From Methylococcales bacterium (GTDB lineage Bacteria; Pseudomonadota; Gammaproteobacteria; Methylococcales; Methylomonadaceae): a stretch of DNA of 64,000 nt. Shown here piece after piece: positions 63,809-64,000 of the stretch; positions within the stretch are counted from its first letter, which is position 1; every line of letters starts with the position of its first letter. The notes beneath the pieces are model-generated. The model searched no databases and was not told the DNA's origin. It was given only the letters and a program-made list of their open reading frames with translations. A program made the translations under genes and the position numbers. Where the stretch lies: the NCBI GenBank assembly GCA_030693155.1, contig JAUYBJ010000084.1:1-64000 (forward strand). Direction: 5' to 3'.

Positions 63809-64000
63809 ATGAGCCACCGTGAACTATTCTGCGTCCAAGGACTGCCCGTTTTTCAAAACAAAATGTTTGCCGATAGCGCGTCCGCACTGGCTTGCCCTAC
63901 AGGGGATATGCAGCTGGTACAGGACGATGATACAGGGTTGATTTTTAATGCCGCGTTTGATACCAACCTGCTGCAATACGATGCCGATTATCAAAATGAA
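63809..64000 (+). CDS. Class I SAM methyltransferase, probably, 3' truncated by the window
   Basis: An open frame from ATG 63809 runs off the right edge: 64 residues beginning MSHRELFCVQGLPVFQNKMF and continuing ACPTGDMQLVQDDDTGLIFN and LLQYDADYQNE. CxxGLPxFQNK...TGDM.L..DxxTGLIFNxxFD...YDADYQNE resembles the N-terminal region of Methyltransf_13/14-type sugar methyltransferases, where a short Cys-containing head precedes a YDxxYxN motif and the SAM domain. The position after the C-methyltransferase and reductase fits the same deoxysugar cluster. The catalytic part is outside the window, so the call is tentative. Confidence 0.6.
   Translation, partial: MSHRELFCVQGLPVFQNKMFADSASALACPTGDMQLVQDDDTGLIFNAAFDTNLLQYDADYQNE

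Noticed and set aside
1-64000. tRNA, rRNA, riboswitch or insertion-sequence genes
   Set aside because: I scanned the gene-free stretches and saw no cloverleaf, rRNA-like sequence, recognisable riboswitch core or transposase frame; a covariance-model search would be needed to exclude small RNAs.

Overview
This window looks like chromosome of a gammaproteobacterium, most likely a methanotroph or other methylotroph of the Methylococcales type. The reasoning: priA, rsmI, relA, lpxD, the trmJ-cysE-iscR-iscS run, pcnB-folK-panB-panC, prlC, ubiD, lysA, lptM, argS with an SPOR-protein gene and mltD are all typical gammaproteobacterial housekeeping genes or gene orders. The rsmI gene overlaps a HisA/HisF-related TIM-barrel gene of a kind known mainly from methanogens and H4MPT-using methylotrophs. 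No methane or methanol oxidation gene is present, so the lifestyle is inferred. I saw no rRNA or tRNA gene and no CRISPR array.

Layout. (1) 1-8130: 5'-truncated priA, rsmI, hisA/F-like gene, an N-terminally truncated flavoprotein, relA, lpxD and a small membrane protein gene with a strong terminator. (2) 8577-11807: a SWIM-SNF2 helicase. (3) 11910-15047: a conspicuously AT-rich three-gene operon with a McrB-like AAA+ ATPase, a McrC/LlaJI-like PD-(D/E)xK protein and an unrecognised 147-residue protein. This is probably a mobile restriction or anti-phage island and is the most interesting locus. (4) 15244-17917: HD-like protein, two small glycosyltransferase-like genes of the TIGR04283 and TIGR04282 kinds, and a membrane hydroxylase. 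A palindromic repeat sits in frame inside the first glycosyltransferase. (5) 17894-21143, minus strand: trmJ, cysE, iscR, iscS. (6) 21601-37612: a cell-surface polysaccharide locus with an ABC exporter (Wzm/Wzt), sugar-modifying enzymes and several large modular glycosyltransferases, including recombined GT2 and RgpF-like domains. (7) 37607-41150, minus strand: panC, panB, folK and pcnB; pcnB appears to use an AUU start codon. (8) 41339-45532: two small membrane proteins, prlC, ubiD. (9) 45824-50551: a KfrA-like regulator, a di-heme c-type cytochrome paired with a catalase-like protein, and a Cys-rich DUF2934 protein. (10) 50625-56885, minus strand: DUF2058, lysA, lptM, SPOR protein, argS, mltD. 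(11) 57447-64000: PAP2 phosphatase plus glycosyltransferase, then a CDP-sugar cluster (rfbF, rfbG, 3,5-epimerase-like, C-methyltransferase, reductase) that runs off the right edge.

How the genes work together: the two sugar clusters (21601-37612 and 59335-64000) would supply and assemble a surface glycan. The first carries transferases and an ABC exporter with a glycan-binding ATPase; the second makes a 6-deoxy sugar, probably C-methylated. Several long perfect palindromes lie between or inside genes (11870, 16159, 46658, 50580, 63756) and point to a population of REP-like elements. All functional names come from motif recognition by eye; no database search was run.
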